The notes beneath the pieces were generated by a model that saw only the letters and a list, made by a program, of their open reading frames with translations, made no database searches and was not told the origin of the DNA. Positions 1 to 13,389 of a DNA stretch of 64,000 bases are shown one piece after another. Source of the DNA: Larus michahellis. Lineage: Eukaryota > Chordata > Aves > Charadriiformes > Laridae. The stretch's first letter is position 1; each line of letters starts with the position of its first letter. Made by a program: the position numbers and the translations under genes. The stretch covers positions 117,623,579 to 117,687,578 of the forward strand of contig NC_133897.1 of the NCBI RefSeq assembly GCF_964199755.1, in the 5' to 3' direction.

Positions 1-462
1 CCTATGAAGGTAGCAACATCATAGTGCCTGCAGTGTAAAATGCCCGCAGCAATGCAGACCACATCCGCACCGCGCTGGCAGACATGATGGTGTAATCCAG
101 CTGGCTGAAGTCACAGCGGTTGCATCCTCTTACCCCAAACCTGAGTTGCCTGCTAGCCCCAGGTCATAAGACCAGAAGTTTATCCCTTTGCCTGTAAATG
201 AGCCTGCAGAAAAGGGACACACAACGCCAGACTTAACCCAAGCTAGTTTCTAACCAGCTAGCTGAGGTACTCACAGCAGCAAAATTGGCCTCCACTAACC
301 ATCATGTTACTTGCCCGGGCCACGAAGTGTTGCCGCAGCTTCGTGCAGCTGTTCATCAGCCGGCTGGATTACACCATCACATCTGCTGAGCGTGGCGCGG
401 ACATGGTCTGAATTGCTGTGGGCATTTTATGGCACAGGCAGCATAATGTTGCCACTTTCGTG
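1..462. repeat. Long imperfect inverted repeat, truncated by window edge
   Basis: The left arm (about 1-110) is the reverse complement of the right arm (about 346-460), with roughly 85% identity by eye. Both share a block ending in GGTGTAATCCAG (left strand sense) next to a CTGGCTGA-like block. The roughly 235-bp centre is not obviously self-complementary, but includes a small perfect hairpin (CACGAAG at 321-327 with CTTCGTG at 339-345). Such a structure is typical of a foldback or MITE-like DNA-transposon derivative. It could also be a locally inverted duplication. The left arm begins at the window edge, so the outer terminus and any target-site duplication cannot be seen. I do not recognise the family. 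Confidence 0.7.
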
Positions 463-2990
463 TGTGTATAAAAAGATGGCACGGCCACTGCAGAGGCGTG
501 CTGGGAACTACTAGAGATTGGATAAGCATGAGACTTCTTTTTCACCGAAACAAACCCGGACTCTGTAATTGTTTGGATATGGTACTTGTAGTTTCAGTAA
601 TTTGAATATAGGAATTGCAAATAGAAATCCATCCAATTATAAAAATTCATGCAATTATAACAGTCAGTGGTCACTGATGTTATCTGCACTATGGGTAAAT
701 ATGGAAAGAATGTCTTGTGGCCAATATTTCTACTATTTGATGACCACATGATTATTTTTGGTTAGCTGTTACTATTTCCTTCTTGAGTCATTCCTAAAAG
801 GCACTGAAACATCACCGTCTTATCACTCAGACAGCAAACGCCTTTAAATCAGTTTTGCAAACCCACGTCCAGAGCACTTCCTACCAGGAGGGTGTGTGCC
901 CTGCATCTTGTCAATTTGAAACCCCCCCGCTTCGTTTGACGTGAGCCATGTGATCCAGTGTTTCATTCGGGCTGGTTGAGACTGGACCGAGTTCGAGGGG
1001 GAGCTCACTGCAATGCGCTGGAGGTAACACCACACCACGGGAAAATGAGGAAAGAAACGTCGGTCGTGTGCAGTGTGGGAGATGATCGGCTATTCACTGC
1101 CGTTCTTCTCAGCTGGGCGGAGGTTTTAATCCCCCCCATCTCACCCCCGGCAGCCGGCAGATCATTTCACAGCGCTCACCTTCATAGCATCTGTGTGAAC
1201 ATGGTAGGGTGCCTTGTATTTCTGAGCACACGCTTCGTTAACTGTCTCTGTCACGTCCTGATCAGGCTGTTGCAAAACCCCGTACGCAGACTTCCCAAAG
1301 TGAGTCATGTCTGCCAGCGTGGATGTCTCCAAGCCGCGTCTCTCTCTGCCCAGAGGTGCGGAGCTGTGCAGGGAGCATGGGAGAAGACCAGCCTGGCACA
1401 GCACAACAGTGTATTTATTAAAGAGGATGCCTTAATGGAACAGAGAGGGGCTAGCAGGTTGTCAATTAGCTTCCAGATAAAATTTAATGGGTTCATTGTG
1501 ACCCTTAAAGCCCTATGTGCCAGCCTGGCTGCCACAGGGGCTGGCCCCCTGTGAAATATGTCGCCCTTGGCATCTGCAGAGAATTTGAAGTTGTGCTCTG
1601 GAAGGGTCATCCCCCAGAGGGACTTGGGGTGTTGGAACATGATCTGCTCTGCACCGCCAGGTCCCCAACCTTTCTTCGCTTGTGGCATAGTCTGATTTGT
1701 CTGGTTTTAGACCCTGCTGTCTGCAAGACTTTTCCTGTACTTTGAATCCTACACTGGGAGAAGGAGCTGCATTACTCATACATAGTTTCAAAACTGTGGG
1801 TAAACTGGATGGTTTCTTGCTCCCATAGACGTATGACTTCATCCTCTCTGTCTTCCCAACTTCATGCACTAGCAGGGCTAGATTTATAAGATGATCCTCT
1901 TTGCTTCAGAGGCAGATCCACGCTGCCTTATCACCAGCTGAACAAGAATTCCTTCCTTATCACCTGTTAAGTGGAGGGATCAGTGTGTGTTGAAGTGGAG
2001 TAGCTAGGTGGTATCTCTTGGTTTCTACCTGTCGGTAATTAACTGCATTATGTTTCAATAACTTGCCTTTTCTTAATACGTTACTTCATTTTTTGTTATT
2101 TAAACAAGAACAAAATTGGTCCGTATGACAAAATTCAAACCCTCTAAAGCACAGTAGGCTAATACAATAATGTCTCGATATTGAACAAGTGAAAAATATT
2201 TTCCACTCCATGACTCCTGAGCCTTCCATGGCACAGGTAACTCGGCAATTTACTCAGGTTATTCATGAGGAAGTTGTGATTAGCAGTGTGCTACTAACGG
2301 CTCAGACCCTCTGGTTTGTTGCTATTGTCCATAAAGGATAAAAAAAATCTTAGGCAGCACAGTCCATTTCAAGCCCTACAATTTCCACTCCCTAAATTAC
2401 TAGGGCCAAATCTATATTCAGAAATTGTTCCATCTTACTCCTTGTGCTTCCTCACTCTGTTTCCTAGTATCTCTTTCCAAGCCTGTATTGGACAATTACC
2501 TTACATGCAGAAAATAACATCTGTAAGACTTATTTTGAATTTTTAAATATTTATCCCCCGTCATTGCTCAAAAAAAAACAAATTACAAAGCTACGTACAA
2601 ACTGATATCGAGAAATGGAAATGCAAATTTACAGATCTTTCACACTCAACAGCTGTTTCTAGTACTCTGCCTTTGTCCTTAGGATTTAATTAAATCTCTC
2701 ACAGAAAACAGAATTTTCTAGTACTTGACCTTTGTTTTCAGAGCCCCAAAACACAAAAGGCGTTTAGAATCAATGACAATGCACAAAACACAACGCACTC
2801 CACTTAGGCTCAGGGCAACACAATGCTCGTCCTTTATATGGAGAGACCCTGGGTTAAAAAGGATTAAAATTAAGCCACGGTATTCTTTTCTAGGTTGTCT
2901 CCTGAAGAATCGCAACCCCTGCTTCAAGCTGATTATACGTTATGCAGTCCACCAGCACATGATGCCCAGCGCTAACCGCTCAAGTAGTCT
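463..2990. other. Intergenic; CpG-rich patch around 860-1,560
   Basis: No gene is supported here. Between about 860 and 1,560 GC and CpG content rise above the AT-rich background, and open frames overlap on both strands (198 codons at 958-1554 plus, 127 codons at 1305-1688 minus). Neither shows a recognisable domain, and overlap in both directions suggests composition rather than coding. An AT-rich stretch at 1,455-1,500 follows with homeodomain-like TAAT/ATTA cores. The remainder (1,900-2,990) is plain AT-rich sequence in which I see nothing. Confidence 0.5.
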
Positions 2991-3019
2991 CTTTTTCTCA
3001 CTACATAAACTATACCACC

Positions 3020-3135
3020 CTCCACTCTTTATTTGTCTTCACTGGCTTCCTTCCTGTCTCTTAACTCCTCGCTTCAAGCTCCTCATCCTCTGCTTAAAGA
3101 CCAAACATAATCTCCCTGCTCCCATTTCTGCTCCC
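3020..3135 (+). repeat. Possible decayed L2/CR1-clade LINE reverse-transcriptase tail
   Basis: The plus-strand translation contains LHWLP, followed at family-like spacing by RFKLL and then LCLK. This resembles the conserved segment near the C-terminal end of L2/Rex/CR1-type LINE reverse transcriptases (LHWLP, then an R-x-FK core and a leucine-rich stretch leading to KAL). It sits in a pyrimidine-rich region (3,000-3,330) and the similarity fades quickly on both sides. A chance match is possible. The open frame containing it (2725-3378, 217 codons) is not otherwise coding-like. Confidence 0.3.
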
Positions 3136-3339
3136 GCTTCCCCTTCCTCCCAGCGCAGCCGCCCACAGCCTGCTTTGCTCTGGCAGCCTCTCTGCTTTTG
3201 TTTCCCAGCTGCTCTCTCCTGCATCCTTTTAGCTTCCCTTTACACCACTTACATCCCTTTCCTACACGACTTTTCACAGAGATACTTCACACTCTTTTCT
3301 TTGTTTTCTCAAACCAACTTCTTGCTGGTTTGTTTTTTT

Positions 3340-6300
3340 TTTATTCTTCTTTACTTTGGCGTTAATGGCAGAGATTAGGTGGATTTGTGATGAACAGTCA
3401 CTGAAGAAAAAGTGAGTAAAATTTTAATTCTTGCAAAACTCATTGAAACACATCTGAAAATTAACACTCTCAGCTAAAATGAAAACTGATGGAAATGCAA
3501 TTAAAGGAAAGCATGATGTTCAGTGGCCTTGAACTGTGAAGAGGAAGATCACTGAATGAGAAGCTGCAGAGAATAATTTTGCTTCTGGTCATGTTAACAA
3601 GGGACAGTAAACCATACATTAAATATATTCCCCAAATTAGGAGCGGTTTCAAGTCTGAAACTCTTCTTAGCCCTTGCGGGGAGGCCCATAGTAGAAGCAA
3701 GGTGTGCTCTTCCTATCGCACCAGCCACACAGGCCCGTAACATTTCCTCCTGTTACTCTCTTAGTCATTTACCATCCCACGAGCCACAAGGAAGCCCAGT
3801 CACAGCTTCTTTCCCACCCAGCAGCAAGCTGCAAGCTACAAGCTACACCTCTCCCTGCTATCCATGCGGCTGGGGAAAGCTCGTCTGCTTCCCCGAGCGA
3901 AAAAGTGTCTTTCTTCTGTCTTCTACAGCAGGGTTGCTTGGCAGAGCTCGTAGCACCAGGCTTTTAGCTTAACTAGAACCTGGGCATTTTTTTGGGTTTT
4001 TTTTTTAATTTGCTGTGGGAGTGGAAGAACCAACAAATAGAAGATAATATAGTTGAGGGATATACTTGAAATAATTTAAATTATATTCAAACTGGTGTTT
4101 TCATCACCAAGCATTCTGCAGAAGAATCGTCAGGTTTGCTCTGGCTTTTTCAGAACCCCTGTAATATTGCTCATGATTTACACTGCCGAGGGGCCTCCTA
4201 CACTTGTGGCTTCTGGGATCCCTGGTTCTGGTCCAAATCACATATTTTGAAGCCTTCTGTAGGAAAAGCAGGTGTCCATAATTTGTGAAAGTGAGGAAGA
4301 CTGGGGGAGATGCACTCCACAGACAGGGTGGCACTGGTCCCATTTCCATCTTCCTTGTTGGTTAAACTGGAAAAGACTTTTTTTTTTTTTCAGAACAGAT
4401 TATGCTTGTAGGTCATTTACACAAATTCCTATAATCTCTGCATTAAATCTAAGGACTCGCTGTGGCCTTATGTACATATGTAGAGAGAGAGTATAATCCA
4501 CCTCTGCCTCTGCTGGGGCCTCTCCAGCAGCTCGGCTGGCAGGAGCTACTGCGAGGATGTGTGAATCACTAAGGTGTTCCCAATTTCTGCAGGCTGTTTT
4601 ACCAGCTGCCAGGCAAGTTGCAGTGCTACAACCCGCTGCCTCCGGGACTCTTTCTTGCTCGTGGCCCTCTGCCGGGCTCTGCACAAGCAGGGGCGTGATT
4701 CCGCAGACGGATGAAGGAGGGAAAGGCAGATGTTCTCCCGAAGGAAAAAAAAAAAAAAAAAGCGTGAACTCAAGACACATCCTGTACCATGACTGCACAT
4801 GCCTACAGAAAATGCTCCACGTCACTCTGCTGCAGAAGCTGCCTCTCCAGGGCTTGCTTTTCCTTTGATTTTCCTATGACCAGAAACTGCAAATAACAAA
4901 TTGGGAATCAAAACCTGTACCCGCCCCTGAAGGCCTCTGCATTCAACAGAAACCAGTAGAAGGCTGTTTTTCTCCAGCATTTTTACGGTAATCTATTAAG
5001 CTATTTCCAGATTGCTTGAACCAAGAATAGCCAGAGAATGTCAAGTCCTCCAGTACATGGCAGTACCCTTCATTTCTCTGTGAGAGACATTTCCAGGCAA
5101 GTATACAGGCCTCGACAACTACAACAAATGTTCAGATCAATAAATGCTATGTCCAAGAGGTAGATAATTTCCCCCCTGCTGTGTTCAGGAACAGGCAATA
5201 TTCTACAACCCAGCTCCTCTGCTTCTTCCCATCACATACGCCAGTCACCCTTGTTTTCATTATTCTGTCTTCGACCAGAGTTTTGACCTCTGATTGACTT
5301 TGAAGTTTACATACGAGGAAAAACAGTCAGGCAGCTGCTAAAACAAGCCAGGAGAGATCAAACGGTTCCGAAAGAATTAAAAACAAACAACTTTTATCTT
5401 TTTCTTTTGTGTTTACCAATACATTAACAGATCCAGATAGATGGAGAGATACACAAATGCACATACATATATTTAAATGATAACATAAAAAAATTACATT
5501 GAAAGAATATTGTTTAGATTAGCGCAGCTGAACATTGAAGGACAAGGAAATTAGGAAAATTAGGAAATACCAGATTAAGATTGCTATGCTAATTTATTTC
5601 TGCCACTGGGTGTGATTATCCTGTGTTGTACAGAATGAGGCATGCATCCTGTGGGAAAGTCTAAAATATGACTGTGTCATGGAAGGGTTTGTAAGAAAAC
5701 ATATGCGTATGGGGAGGGACAAAAAAAGATTGCCCAGAGAGTCTTAAATCTGCAGTTTTCTAATGTATCAGGAACTGACACTGTAGCTTAAATGACGCTA
5801 TTTAGTGACTGGGGCATAGGGAATCGGATGTCCTAACTTGTTTTTTAGGGAGAAAAAAGCTAGAGGAGGACAGCCCCCTGCAACGTGTACAGAGAAACAC
5901 AGATCCTTGCCATTTATTCAGTTACAGAAGCAGTCATTGCAGGCATTTGTTTCATCAGCTTTGGAGCAGAGGTATGATGTCAAGCGTAAATAGGAGTTAT
6001 TTGGTCCAGATCCTGGAGCTGGAAGACTGATTAGTAGAAATCAGGTTTTGTTTCCTCTACCTTACTAAATCTTCCTAACCCTTTTCTCTGTTAAATCCAG
6101 TCCAGAAATTCCATTCTACTTTTGCTTAGAAGAACAGTTTCTCCTAATGCTTCATCGCCTATTACTATTTTAGTGTCAGTGAGAACTCGGGTCTTTAAAA
6201 CGGTGATGTTGTCCAACTACTAGGTTGGCAGACTGCCTTGACCTTTGTTGGAGAAACCAAGAAGAGAAAAGCAGTGGTAGTTCCCAACAGTTGCCATTTC

Positions 6301-6390
6301 AATGAATCTCAAGCAGAAATTCATGGAAGACATGAAAAATTTTGTCTCTGAGATGAATGACTTTGACTCTCAAAGGCCTCCTGAAAACAA
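3340..6390. other. Intergenic, nothing recognised
   Basis: AT-rich sequence with A/T homopolymers (for example A-run near 4,745-4,760) and short slipped repeats such as the CAAGCTACA-like triplet near 3,824-3,848. Open frames overlap on both strands (4400-4825 minus, 4557-4868 plus) and lack any domain signal. I see no splice-site pairs or RNA genes. Confidence 0.5.
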
Positions 6391-6391
6391 T

Positions 6392-6429
6392 AAAGATGTT
6401 AAACTTCCCAAAAGATGTAAAACTTCCCA
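6392..6429. repeat. 19-bp tandem duplication
   Basis: Two adjacent 19-bp copies occupy 6392-6410 and 6411-6429 and differ at one base (AAAGATGTT versus AAAGATGTA at the start). This is a simple recent tandem duplication in non-coding DNA. Confidence 0.9.
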
Positions 6430-9400
6430 AATACCTAAAATATTATTACTACAGATATCATAAAAGTGTGAATAATAATCTAAACCAGAATGTTTTTATT
6501 GAAAATAAAGCTCTACTTGCTTCGTTAGAAGTTTTCCTTTTTTTTGATTTAGTAAGATTACCCTGGCCTGTGTAATCTGAACTCTGAACTGCTCTGTAAC
6601 TTGTGACAGAGGCAAACCTGTCCGTGCTCTCTCTTGCCTCTTGATGTTGCTTATACAGTTAAGATAATTTCCACAGTCAGCTAATTCAAATATGCTTTCT
6701 TGAATGCTTAACTAGTGCTAAACTATAGGCCGCAAATCCTACCAAGTGACAACTCTCTGCGTGTCATTTTGCCTCTCTGACATAGATAAGAGATTGTCTC
6801 TCACATAGGCCATAATAAACTATAAAAAGGGCCAGTTTGGATAGATGGAACTACATTTTCCTGTGGTGTTTTTTTTTAATGCTGAATTTCACAGATTGTT
6901 AAAATAGGCTTTGTAGAGCAGAGTTTATACAGAAATAGAGTATCTTTTCAGTATTAGCTTCACAGCTGAAGCATTTTGTGTACAGCTGTCTTCTCCATCT
7001 ATCCCTTGGGCATAAAGGCAGTGAAAGAATCCTAAAGAAGCGAAGGAAATTGCGTTGGTCAAGATCAAATTGCAAGCATACGTAATTTGATGTACTAATG
7101 ACTGTCCACCAGATATCGCTGCAGGAGACTCGCCAAGATGCTAATTGTCCCAAGGACTGGAGTTTTTTTGCTTAACAAACATCTCAGCTTCATTGTGGAA
7201 TGAAAGTTATCACAGCTGCAGAGACTGCTTGTCTTAATTGAATGTGCAATAGTGAGTGGCGTTGCGAGAAAACCTGATCTTAAACGAAAATCTGTGCTTG
7301 CAAACAGTAGCTATTGGTAGGGCTGCTGCAGAGATGGGACGTGTAACTCCATAGCTTCAGTATGTGGAGTCAGCACAAGGCTCCAAGGTTAACTTCGTGG
7401 CTTGAAATTAACTCAAACTCTAGAGGAGCATGTAATTTTGTATAGCTCTTTCCATTTTTGAAAGTGTCAGGTTGTATCCTAGAGACAGTCTGACGTAGCA
7501 CAGTGAAGTCCTCCGTGAGTAACAACTCAAAGCTGTATTTCACGGTCTTTGCATGGAAGTCTGCAAGTTGCAAACCTTGCATCTTGCAAGTTTGTCACCG
7601 CTCATCTCCAGACATAAGAGCCAACAAATGGAGAGGCTACTTTGTCTACTGTTTTCTGAAGCAAAGAGGTCAGTCAACAGTCCATTAAAAAGACTTATGG
7701 TGAATAAAATATTCCTAAACACAGAAGACTCTTCTAATCTGACTTCTGCTGAGCAAGCCTGCTATTCACCACCCCAGTGCTGAGCAGCGTACATTATGAG
7801 AAGAAATATTTCTCCATATAGGACAGAAAATTTTCTCACTTTGACAGCCAGGATTTCATCGCAGATATTAGGAAAACCCTGACCACACTAATTGCTATCT
7901 GCATAGATCTGCTGCTCATGGAGGGAACAATAGCCTCATACCAGCCAAGTAATTGTACAGTTGGTGAATGATACGGCCTTTCTCTCTGATATTTCTCCTT
8001 TCCACCAGACTGAGAAGAATCCTCCTAAACATATGTTAAAACATCTGATTTGTTGTAGTTGTTACTGTGGAAACTGTACATGTGGGCTTGGATACTGCTT
8101 TTGCCTGAAGAAGGTTAGACTGCAGAGGGAATACTCGGAATTACCCAACAGCTATCACACATATGCTGGATTACTGAAGCATATAGGTGATCAGCATTTC
8201 ACATGGGCACCAGTAAAAAGTCAAGTCCTTTTCCTGTGATAATCTTAATTTCCTAACAATATTCTTCTGAAATAAAATTTGGTAGCTAATGTTCATCCAC
8301 AGCCTGTATCCACGATTGTTTCAGTTTCCTCTCTGTATAAAACCACACAGAAAAAAATGATCCAGGATGAGACACGCGAATTACTTTCTTTGCTGAAGAT
8401 ACTGTTATCTTTGCTATGATATTCCTAGACAGAGTTCTTGGAAACAAATGTAAGATCAAATAACAATAAATAACGATGAGAAAAAATGAAGACATCAAAA
8501 CAGAAGAATTACTGAACTGCAGTGGTTAAAAGCTGAATCTTCATCAGGAACGCATCTAGATGCCTAAAAATAGTGTGCACTCAAAGCTCTGTACATCTGT
8601 ATCAATGATGAGAAGTTACAGTCATGTCGTGGCCACTCCATAATTGCTATTGCTTCCTGAAATCCTTGTATATCTCCAAAGGATGCTGTCCAGCGATCTC
8701 AGTCGATCAAACTGTTAAGCATTTTCCTCCAAAGCAAGAGAACTTGGCAGCAGTCTGGAGCTCAACCTGGCGGAGGCTGGACGAGTTGTGAGGTGGGGAG
8801 AGCAGCTGCTGATCCTGTTTTTGTTTCGACTGCTGCTTGCAAGGAGGTTATTTATCCTGCTACACTTTGCAGGGTGCTCCAACTTGCCATAAGGCTTTTC
8901 TTTCTTTCTGCAGCATTCAAAAGGGGCAGGACTGTAAATTGTCTTCTCTGATTACTTTGAATCATGTTAGCCTGCTGTATTTTGTGTAAGCATACCCCAT
9001 AGCGACCAAGGAGCTCGGGGTGGCTTTATCAGGCAGGCGACGTTGCTGCTCCTGCCCTTCCCCAGGTGAATGCACGCTTCTGCCTGCAGCACCCCTTGGG
9101 GAGCAGGTACCAGGGAGCAGCTTTACCGCCAGCATCAGGGCAGCTCTCAGGGCTCCCCTGCGGCGGGGAAGGAAAACTCTGCTCACCTGCCCTCTGGAGG
9201 ATGCACAGCCAGCGGAAAGGGTGATCTACACAGTGGGGAAACCATTCCTCTAAGAGAAAAAACTCCTTGGACACTTGGAAACATTTTGTTTCTAACTGCC
9301 AGGGAAATACTGACATTTATCTTTGGTACCGGTGCCAAGTGACATTTTGCCTTGCTCGTGCTGAGAAACGTTCTGGCTTGGAGAGAGAAGAAAAAGAAAG

Positions 9401-12400
9401 CAGGTAGTCCACAAAGCTCCTTTGCTGCCTTTTATTTTGCCCACCTCTGAGCTGCTGCCTTTCTCCTGACTCTGCAGCAATTCATGTGGGAGGGGGAAGA
9501 GGCGACTGCGGCAGCAAAGCACGGCAATGCACAACAGAAACTGGAAACAATAACCTGCATATTGGGGCATGGTGATCAACAACTCTGCCGGGAGCTGGGG
9601 ATAATAGCCGGGGCACAGTAACCCACACTAACAGCTGGGGAAACTACTTGATGTGCTTCCAGGTTTGCTGGCCTGTCCTCTGCTCACACCTTCCCAGGGA
9701 AAGGTGTGGAGCTGCTGCTTGCCGTCAACCCTGCCATGCACCTCGAAAGAGTTTCTCTGTGCACTGAATACTTGCCTCTGGGAGGTGAAGAATTTTGGTT
9801 TGCATAAATAGTTCATATTTTATTATTATAACTTACCCAATCATAAATTGCATTCATTATTTATTTTATTATTATAAGGTGATATGCAGTTTATGTAAAT
9901 ATATTGGATTCTCTAACTCCAATTTGGACTGCTGGCTTTGCTTTCCTAGGGAGGAAGAACCCTCATTTTGGGAAAGTATATATCCACCCTCAAAGCAATC
10001 ACCAAAGGCTTGAGACCCAAATGCTGTCTGCCTGCACTGTACAAAGTGGGGAAAAGGCCACTGATGATTATTCCCTTGGGCTGAACTGAGGATGAGCAAC
10101 AAACTCTGTGGAACACAGCCTGAAAAGGGGTGAATTTGTCTGCTCTCCCATCCTGGTCTCCTCTTTGGCCTCTCTCTTACAGAAGATGTTGTCTTGGGTC
10201 AGTTTCTATGTAGACAAGCTTTTTCTGAAGGGAGCTTAGCCTGGGACGCTGGGGTAGCTGAGAACAACTGCTGAGCAAGAACATTCACCACTTTAGTTGA
10301 GCAAAATACTGTTTACCCCTTTCTCACGCATTTGCCTCTCCCATTTCCCTGTTTCTCACTAGAGGCGATGGCTGCCTGAGGCATGGGAGTACCAGCAGAT
10401 CCCGCAGCTGCTATGGCTGTCAGACTGGGAAGGGCACACTGAGCTCCACAGAGCGGTCACTGCACGCCCAGCTTTCTTTGCTACACGGTCCTGTTACTAT
10501 GGCCAAAGTACCCCTACCCAAAGCCCCTTATGCACAGGGAGATGCCACTGCGTAGTCTGACTTTCTTCATACGCATATCCCAGACTGACGAGGGCACTCT
10601 CATTTGCTTCCAGTTGCTGCTGCACAGCATGCTTATGCATAGCTGAAGCTGATCCTCTTCTTACCACCACCACATCACTGCCTTGAGATATGAGCAGGGG
10701 ACCCCTATGGATACCTTCAGAGGGAGATCTCTAAAAGTCATTTCTGGTCCTAGCTATGCAAGAGCCAGCACAAGTTTCCTTCATTCATGGGAAAGAAGAG
10801 AAGAAAGAGGCTCAACAACTAGACCTGTAGCTGCCTGTGGTCAGAGAGCCTCAGGGGCTCAACTGTTGGCACTTGGACTTGCCTTTCTCTGGGGGTCTGG
10901 CCCCCTCCTGCTTGCCCACAGCCCTTTTTCGGTCTTGCTTGACTTCTTTGAAGGGGAGACAGAGAGGCTTGGGTCAACTACTCCTGCTTACATTGGGTGA
11001 ATTGGCTTGGGCTCTGGTTCATCAGGACTGGTTTCTGCATATCTGCAAGGTTCTTTACTCATCACAGCCACCACCACCCATGCTGAAACCCCAGGTCCTC
11101 ACAGTGGACCATGAGAGAAACTACAGCTTGCCACCAACCAGTCCAGATTCCTCAGCGAGACACCTGATGCCAGCGAGAGCAGGAGAACTCAGGAAGGGGA
11201 GCCTAGCTAAGCAGCCCTGGGCACAGCACGCACGTGTGAAGGTAACTCTGACCTGCATGCACAAAGGATCCCAATTCCCCATGCTTGTGGTTTTGAGTCC
11301 TTCCAGTTTTAAATCTGACCAAAAAGATTTCCTGGACCTGACTATGCCAGCTTTGTAGCGTATACACAGTAGATCCAACCCACCTCGCATTGGAGCTGTT
11401 GTGCACTGGCAACTGCTGTCAGGGCCTTCCTTTCCAATTGGGAGCCAGATGCTTTTTTCCATGGACTTGTGCCTTAACATGGAATTGGAGCCAATGTGCT
11501 AAGGGTTGTTTCTGCTGCAAGAAGAAATTTGTGGTGGATCCACTTTTTCCCTGACTTAGTTACAACTCTGTTTCCTCACATGCAGCAGAAGCCAAACAGA
11601 AGGAGGCAATTCCTTCTCTTGTCCCCACCAGCTCCTGCCACCCAGAGTTCATCTGAAGACGCTCTTCGTTTCAGTTTTCCTCAGAGCCACATTCCCTGGT
11701 TTCCTCCCAGACCACAGGATTGAGTATTCCCTTATTGCTTCATTTCTCAGATTCTTCCATCTTTTCTGCTTTTCTTTCATATATTTCCAATATGCACTAA
11801 ACACTGGCCATAGTAGCTTCTTCTCTCACATGTCTTGTATGTCTGCTCTGCTACTGCTCTGCTATAGGCATTGACTTGCTCCTGTTTTTGGGATGGAGAT
11901 TGCTACTCTTTGTATAGTCTAGCTACATGGAGATCCCTTTTCATGGAACTATCTTAAATGAGGGATGGCAGTTAGTCAAATATATAACTGTTTAAAGTAT
12001 AAAATACCCAAGTTCTTTAAAGAAGTCCACTCCTAACTGTCCCAGACTGCTCACTCAAAGTTACAAGAAACTTTTTACTTTGATCCCCCTGTTCCATTTC
12101 ATGTATAGGGATGACAATCCTTCACTCCACTGGTATAGTAAAGAGATAAAGAAATATATGTGTATGTGAAACTCTCAGATATTATAATAGTGAGAAGCAT
12201 AGAAAAGCCTAGGAAGAAGGTAATATTTTGTCCTTTGAAAATGAGGCTTAGATCAGGGGAAAACCTGATGCAGAAAAACTCAGTCCTACCACAACCTTTT
12301 CTTTCTTTTCCTGCCAGACCTTCAGCCCACCTCCCGATATTGTGGGACATGAGGGAACAACTTGGGTAGGAGCGATTGCATCGCCTCCACCCGATTATAG

Positions 12401-13330
12401 CAGCAGAGATCCCCTATTCACCAGGGAGAATCTACTGTGGGAATCTCCAGTCGGTTTAAGTTCACGCTTTGCTTATGCGTGCATAAGCAGAGCAAACTTG
12501 GCAGGCTGAACAGTCTGTCCCTTAGGAATATTGACAGATGAATGTAAACTCAATTACCTTGCTTTTTCATTCCAGTTGGGTTACTTGCGCTGTGTACTAA
12601 GTGCATCAGCACCTGGAGTCACTTTGAACAACAGGAGAAAGCATTTTCCAGTGTCAGAAGTAGAATTTTGTACAGTATTTATAACTTGCAAAAAGTCAGG
12701 GGTTTGGCTGTGCTTTGTTTCCCACCATCCTGAAACAAACAAACAAACCAAAACCTATGTAAAAGATTCATCATCTCCAAGGGTTAGGAGTTTTTTTTGG
12801 GGGTATAGCTAAATGGCTGATAGCCATTTTGCCTATGAGCCTGTAAAACTGAAAGATGTAAACCCAGCTCCTGAATTTTCCTTACCATTCTCACCACCAC
12901 CATCATCTTCACTATCCATTAACCCGGCTCATTACTGAAAGCTGAAAACACAAAAGAAGTAAACATTAGTTAATGAGGTTTGCATCTGGGGGTGGTAAAC
13001 AAAGCTGCTCTCCATGCCTGTGAGCTCTTGAAGGGAAACTCGCCGCTGTAGGAAAGCAAATCTCAGCACAGAAAGGACAGGTCTGCCTGGGGTAGGGTGC
13101 GTAAGCAAAGAATGGGAAGAATGTTTTCATTTTTCTGATTTCATAATTTGACAGGGGATGATGAGGAACAAAATCTTTCCTAAATTTGTCCCTCCAATTA
13201 GAAAATACATATTTGCCTTATCTCTGTTTTCATTGTAGCTAGAAGCAGAAATTGATGCTAATCTTATTCCTTACTCCTCTGTAGCTTGGGACATTTCAAA
13301 TCCATATTTTTCATTCTGGTGTTTTGTCTC
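6430..13330. other. Intergenic, nothing gene-like
   Basis: Mostly AT-rich. Two moderately GC-rich patches stand out, at about 8,960-9,250 and 10,680-11,450. Both carry overlapping open frames on both strands (for example 10,837-11,358 plus and 11,121-11,480 minus) with no domain resemblance. An (AAAC)n run lies near 12,733-12,750. I could not pair credible acceptor and donor sites into an exon with coding character. Confidence 0.45.
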
Positions 13331-13338
13331 AAACAGAG

Positions 13339-13383
13339 AGAATCGAGACTTTGTCTTGGACTTGAAGAATCAAGACTTTGTCT
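13339..13383. repeat. Two 18-bp direct repeats, 27-bp period
   Basis: An 18-bp unit at 13339-13356 recurs at 13366-13383 with a single mismatch (AGAATCGAGAC versus AGAATCAAGAC, both followed by TTTGTCT). A 9-bp spacer separates them. This is probably an old tandem duplication. Confidence 0.85.
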
Positions 13384-13389
13384 GAAATG

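Noticed and set aside
2725-3378. 217-codon plus-strand open frame as a gene
   Set aside because: It has no coherent domain structure, low-complexity pyrimidine-driven composition, and only a short LINE-like motif inside. It is not supported as a host gene.
10683-11480. Overlapping open frames of 105, 173 and 119 codons
   Set aside because: They overlap in different frames and on opposite strands, show no domain, and sit in a GC-richer patch. They are best explained as chance frames.
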